Positions 61,074 through 64,000 of a stretch of DNA of 64,000 nucleotides are shown piece after piece; position 1 is the first letter of the stretch; every line of letters begins with the position of its first letter. Source of the stretch: Bradyrhizobium sp. CCH5-F6. GTDB lineage: Bacteria; Pseudomonadota; Alphaproteobacteria; Rhizobiales; Xanthobacteraceae. The position numbers and the translations under genes were made by a program. A model generated the notes under the pieces. The model saw only the letters and a program-made list of their open reading frames with translations. It had not been told where the DNA came from and made no database searches. The stretch is taken from positions 11,380 to 75,379 of the forward strand of contig NZ_LSIC01000113.1 in NCBI RefSeq assembly GCF_001556045.1. Reading direction: 5' to 3'.

Positions 61074-62877
61074 CTAGTCCGGCAGCCCCGCAGTCCGGAG
61101 GGCGCCCAGAAATTTTTCGCGATATTCCGCAGACCGGATCAGAAAAATCGCGGCAGCGCCCGACATCCGGAAGGAGGGATCGAATTCCAGCAGACGCCGG
61201 GCGGCCTTCCTGGCCTCCGGCAGATCTCCGAGCGCTACGCTGTTCACGATGTAGGATGCGAACGGCTGAAGGTGCGGTCGAATCTGAATGGCCTCCTTGG
61301 CAAGCTCGCACCCCTCCTCGAAACGGCCCTGAAACCAATGGCAGTGCGCAACGCCGGCCACGAAGAAAGGCTTGAGCGGATCGAGAGGGCTTAGCCGCAT
61401 CACCTTCTCGAAGCTTTCGATCCCCCGCTCCGCGTCAGCCCGCATGACCGAAACCCAGCACCTTGCGAGCCATGCGACGGACAAGTTTGGATTCAGGGCG
61501 ATCGCCTGCTCTACCAGCGAGGCCCCGCGGTCGTATTCGAGGCCGAGGTAGGTGAGGGCTTGGGCGGAGCGGGCCAGCACGAAGGCGTCCTGGTTAGCGA
61601 GTTTCAGGGCGGCATTGGCAAGCGCGGCGGCATCGGCGCGCATGCCCGCGTCCGCTATCGCACCGTACTGAGCTTGATCCACGAGGTAGATGTAAGCCGC
61701 CATCGCGTGAGCAGCGGCGTATAGCGGATCCTGCTCGATCGCCCGCTTGAACAGGCTCCTGGCCTCGGCGCCTTGCCCGCGACTAGCCAGCGCCAGTCCC
61801 TGCAGATAGGAATCGTAGCTGTCCGGTACGTTCGTAGGATTTTGCCGGACCCGCTCGATCTCCGCCTGTTCTATCTTCGGCGCGATCGAGGATACCACGC
61901 TCGTCGTTATCCGGTCCTGAAGCTCGAAGACGTCGGTCAATTCGCCGTCGATCCCGTCCGCCCAAAGATGGGCGCCGCTCGCCGCATCGATCAGCTGACC
62001 GGTGATGCGCACCCGGCCACCGGCCTTCCGGACGCTTCCTTCCAGCACGTAGCGCACGCCGAGTTCGCGGCCGACCCTTTTGATGTCGACCGCCTTTCCC
62101 TTGTAGGTAAAGCTCGAATTGCGGGCGATCACGAACAGGGAATTGAAGCGTGACAGCGCAGTGATGATGTCTTCCACCATGCCGTCGGCGAAATACTCCT
62201 GCTCGGGATCGCCGGACATATTCTGGAACGGCAGCACCGCGATGGAGGGCTTGTCGGGTAAAGCCAGAACCGCTGGCGCGGCTATGCCCGAACCGGATGT
62301 GCCATGGACGAAGCTCGATTGGTCAATTGAAGGCGCCAAGCCCGCATCGCATCGGCAATATTCTTGAGGTTCTGTGGTCCGAGGTCGTCACATGCGATGT
62401 CGACCTTGCCCCGGATCTGCCGATAGGTGTCATCCGAAATGCAAACCCCGCCAGGTTCGGCAAGACTCTCTAGGCGGGCAGCAATGTTGACGCCATCGCC
62501 GAAAATGTCGTTATTATCTAAAATGATGTCACCAACGTGAATGCCCATGCGAAATTCGATCCGTTGATCCTGCGGCACGGCGGTCTGCTCGGCCATGCTG
62601 CGCTGGACTTCAGTCGCACCGCGCACCGCATCGGCGCTGGCAAACTCCACCAGCGACCGTCGCCGGTCGTCTTAACGATCCGGCCACGATGGGAGGTTAT
62701 AGCCGGCTCAACCAGGATGTTTCTGACAGCCTTTAGCCGGGCCAATGTGTCTTCCTCGTTGGCCCCCATCAGTCGGCTGTACCCAGCGACATCCGCCGCC
62801 AGCACCGCTGCCAGTCGCCGGTCCACACGCTCGGTCGTCAAAGAAACGCCCCCTAGATGATCCGCAAATTCGACCAC
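61074..62877 (-). pseudogene. Adenylate/guanylate cyclase with TPR region, two frameshifts
   Basis: The cyclase start is RRLAAVLAADVAGYSRLMGA and IVKTTGDG in one frame. The rest of the catalytic domain (VEFASADAVRGATEVQRSM, RMGIHVGDII, GDGVNIAARLESLA) is in a second frame, and the TolB-like (IAVLPFQNMSGDPEQEYFADGM) and TPR region is in a third. The first shift is at about 62650-62660, where one base is missing from GGTCGCTGG; the second is near 62290-62340. A normal protein of about 590 residues would need both fixed. Class III cyclases of this build are abundant in Bradyrhizobium. Confidence 0.8.
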
Positions 62878-63059
62878 ACAATCAAAGCACGGGGGGCTAT
62901 TCTTGGGCTAGGGGCAATGACGGTCATTTTCAACGGTTTCAGCGGAGATTGTCGGCTGGCTCATGTTTGCTTCTACTCGGTAAGCGTCCACCGGGGCCTG
63001 ACCGGAAGCGTTGCGTCTGGCGCCTTTAGTTGATTCAAACTTCCAAACTGGCTCGAATC

Positions 63060-63426
63060 ATGCGCTACAAACTCGCCGATTATGAATGGATTGCCGTCCA
63101 GCCCATGCAACCGATTAAGCCGCTTGGCGTCCCTCTAGTGAACGACCGTCGTGTCCTCAATGGCATCTTTTGGTTCTTGCGATCCGGCACCCTGGCGTGA
63201 TCTGCCCGCGGCGTTTGGACCGTTACACCCCTTGCTACAACCGTTTCGTCCGCGGACGACGGGGTGGCGTCTGGGCCTGATCGTAGACGCACTTGCTGCA
63301 GCCCATGATGCCGCAGTCCGGATGATCGACACCTCGATTGCTTGCGCACATCAGCAGGGCGCCCGCATCGCGATCTAGCGCCAATCGATGGGAAGATCAT
63401 GATTCGGCTTGACGATCAACAAATTC
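63060..63426 (+). pseudogene. IS5-type transposase remnant, 5' part
   Basis: From ATG 63060 the product reads MRYKLADYEWIAVQPMQPIK and GVPLVNDRRVLNGIFWFLRSG, the N-terminus of IS5/IS427-type transposases. After a frameshift DPAPWRDLPAAFGP and later AAAHDAAVRMIDTSI follow, then GRS*FGLTINKF up to 63426 with an internal stop, where IS66 is inserted. It cannot make a working transposase. The 62878-63059 stretch ahead shows no gene. Confidence 0.75.
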
Positions 63427-64000
63427 GTAAGCGTCGTTCTCAGGCCACGGCTTTGAGGTTTTGACGACAATAGGCCCACGGAAGCAGCTGATCGATGTCG
63501 TTGTTTAGATGGCCGGTGACGATCCTGGTGAAGGCGTCGGTCAGGTAAGTGAGCGGATCGACGTCGTTCAACTTACAGGTCTCGACCAGAGAGGCGATGA
63601 TGGCCCAGTGCTCGGCGCCGCCGTCGGAGCCTGCGAACAGCGCATTTTTTCGGTTGAGCGTGATCGGACGGATCGAACGCTCGACAGCGTTGTTGTCGAG
63701 CTCGATACGGCCATCATCGATGAAGCGCGTCAGGCCCTCCCAGCGCGAGAGCGCATAGCGGATGGCCTCGGCGAGCTTGCCCTTCTGGCTGATCAGGGCG
63801 AGCTTTGTGTGGAGCCACTTTTGGAATCTATCGGCAAGCGGCCGGCTTTTCTGCTGCCGGACGAGGCGACGCTCCTCGGCGCTGCGGCCGCGGATGTCCT
63901 TCTCGATCGCGTAGAACTCGGCGATGTGCTTGAGCGCCTCGCTCGCGATGGGCGCCGTATAGCGCGACAATCTGGGTGGGAAGCGCGCGACAATCAGGAT
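63427..64000 (-). mobile_element. IS66-family element, 3' end (continues past window)
   Basis: The end GTAAGCGTCG at 63427 resembles the ends of the IS66 copy at 35197-37862. The element runs off the window with tnpC reading inward. The 8 bases before it (63419-63426, ACAAATTC) should be duplicated at its other end if this is a simple insertion. Confidence 0.75.
63440..64000 (-). CDS. tnpC: IS66 transposase TnpC, C-terminal part (cut by window end)
   Basis: About 186 codons open to the window edge. It has the IS66 C-terminal core: SRWEGLTRFIDDGRIELDNNAVERSIRPI, with the Glu of the DDE triad, then SDGGAEHWAIIASLVETCK and DQLLPWAYC. It differs clearly from the other TnpC (NNAVERSIRP against NPVENQIRP), so this is a separate IS66 subgroup rather than a copy of the same element. 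Confidence 0.88.
   Translation of the reverse strand: MLIVARFPPRLSRYTAPIASEALKHIAEFYAIEKDIRGRSAEERRLVRQQKSRPLADRFQKWLHTKLALISQKGKLAEAIRYALSRWEGLTRFIDDGRIELDNNAVERSIRPITLNRKNALFAGSDGGAEHWAIIASLVETCKLNDVDPLTYLTDAFTRIVTGHLNNDIDQLLPWAYCRQNLKAVA

Overview
The window reads as a chromosomal segment of a Bradyrhizobium-like alphaproteobacterium (family Nitrobacteraceae). This is inferred from GC-rich coding, BA14K and DUF1236 secreted proteins, a Bug-type solute-binding protein, CtrA-type TTAA-N7-TTAA boxes, Tad secretin genes and Rhizobiales-type IS66/IS5 elements. No rRNA gene or complete tRNA gene was found. The only tRNA traces are 3'-end fragments of a tRNA-Arg(ACG)-like gene.

Region 1 (1-16.1 kb) is dense metabolic sequence. 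It holds the end of an MFS transporter, a zinc alcohol dehydrogenase with a methyltransferase, a BA14K protein and a phytanoyl-CoA dioxygenase-type enzyme. A Bug SBP / ADP-forming acyl-CoA synthetase / enoyl-CoA hydratase operon follows, divergent from an IclR regulator, with a perfect 19-bp palindrome between them. queD is bracketed by two tRNA-derived repeats. A LysR gene faces a compact six-gene operon that combines an SsuABC/NMT1-type ABC transporter with RutB, RutC and RutD homologues but has no RutA or RutF.

Region 2 (16.3-28.5 kb) is a decayed mosaic. Remnants of three IS families lie end to end, followed by a TonB-dependent siderophore receptor. Then come flgK, a broken cpaB beside an intact cpaC, a MarR gene with a small cytochrome c, and a frameshifted flgB that still carries a CtrA box.

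Region 3 (28.5-57 kb) is a copper-handling island interrupted by mobile DNA. It contains copB-copA, a very large epimerase/SPW/VKOR-like fusion, and an IS66 element (8-bp target duplication) sitting inside an older IS5-type transposase gene. It also has an RTX protein with its type I secretion pair, a DUF305 protein, a cytochrome c, a methyltransferase and OpgC. A Csp-like copper store is coupled to a membrane-anchored DUF4396-multicopper oxidase, with GNAT and FkbM genes in the same run. A further operon encodes a DUF2946-type protein, two small lipoproteins, a TolC-like protein, a multicopper oxidase, a cupredoxin and two CusF-like proteins. Three multicopper oxidases in about 23 kb, with copper chaperones, sponge and outer-membrane proteins, point to periplasmic copper detoxification.

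Region 4 (57-64 kb) holds a TrxB-like oxidoreductase, PilZ, a Gly/His-rich secreted protein, flgF, a TPR protein and fliQ with a second CtrA box. It ends with a double-frameshifted adenylate cyclase pseudogene and another IS66 inserted in an IS5 remnant. The isolated flagellar and Tad genes on both sides of the copper island suggest that a motility/pilus region was broken up by insertions and rearrangements.
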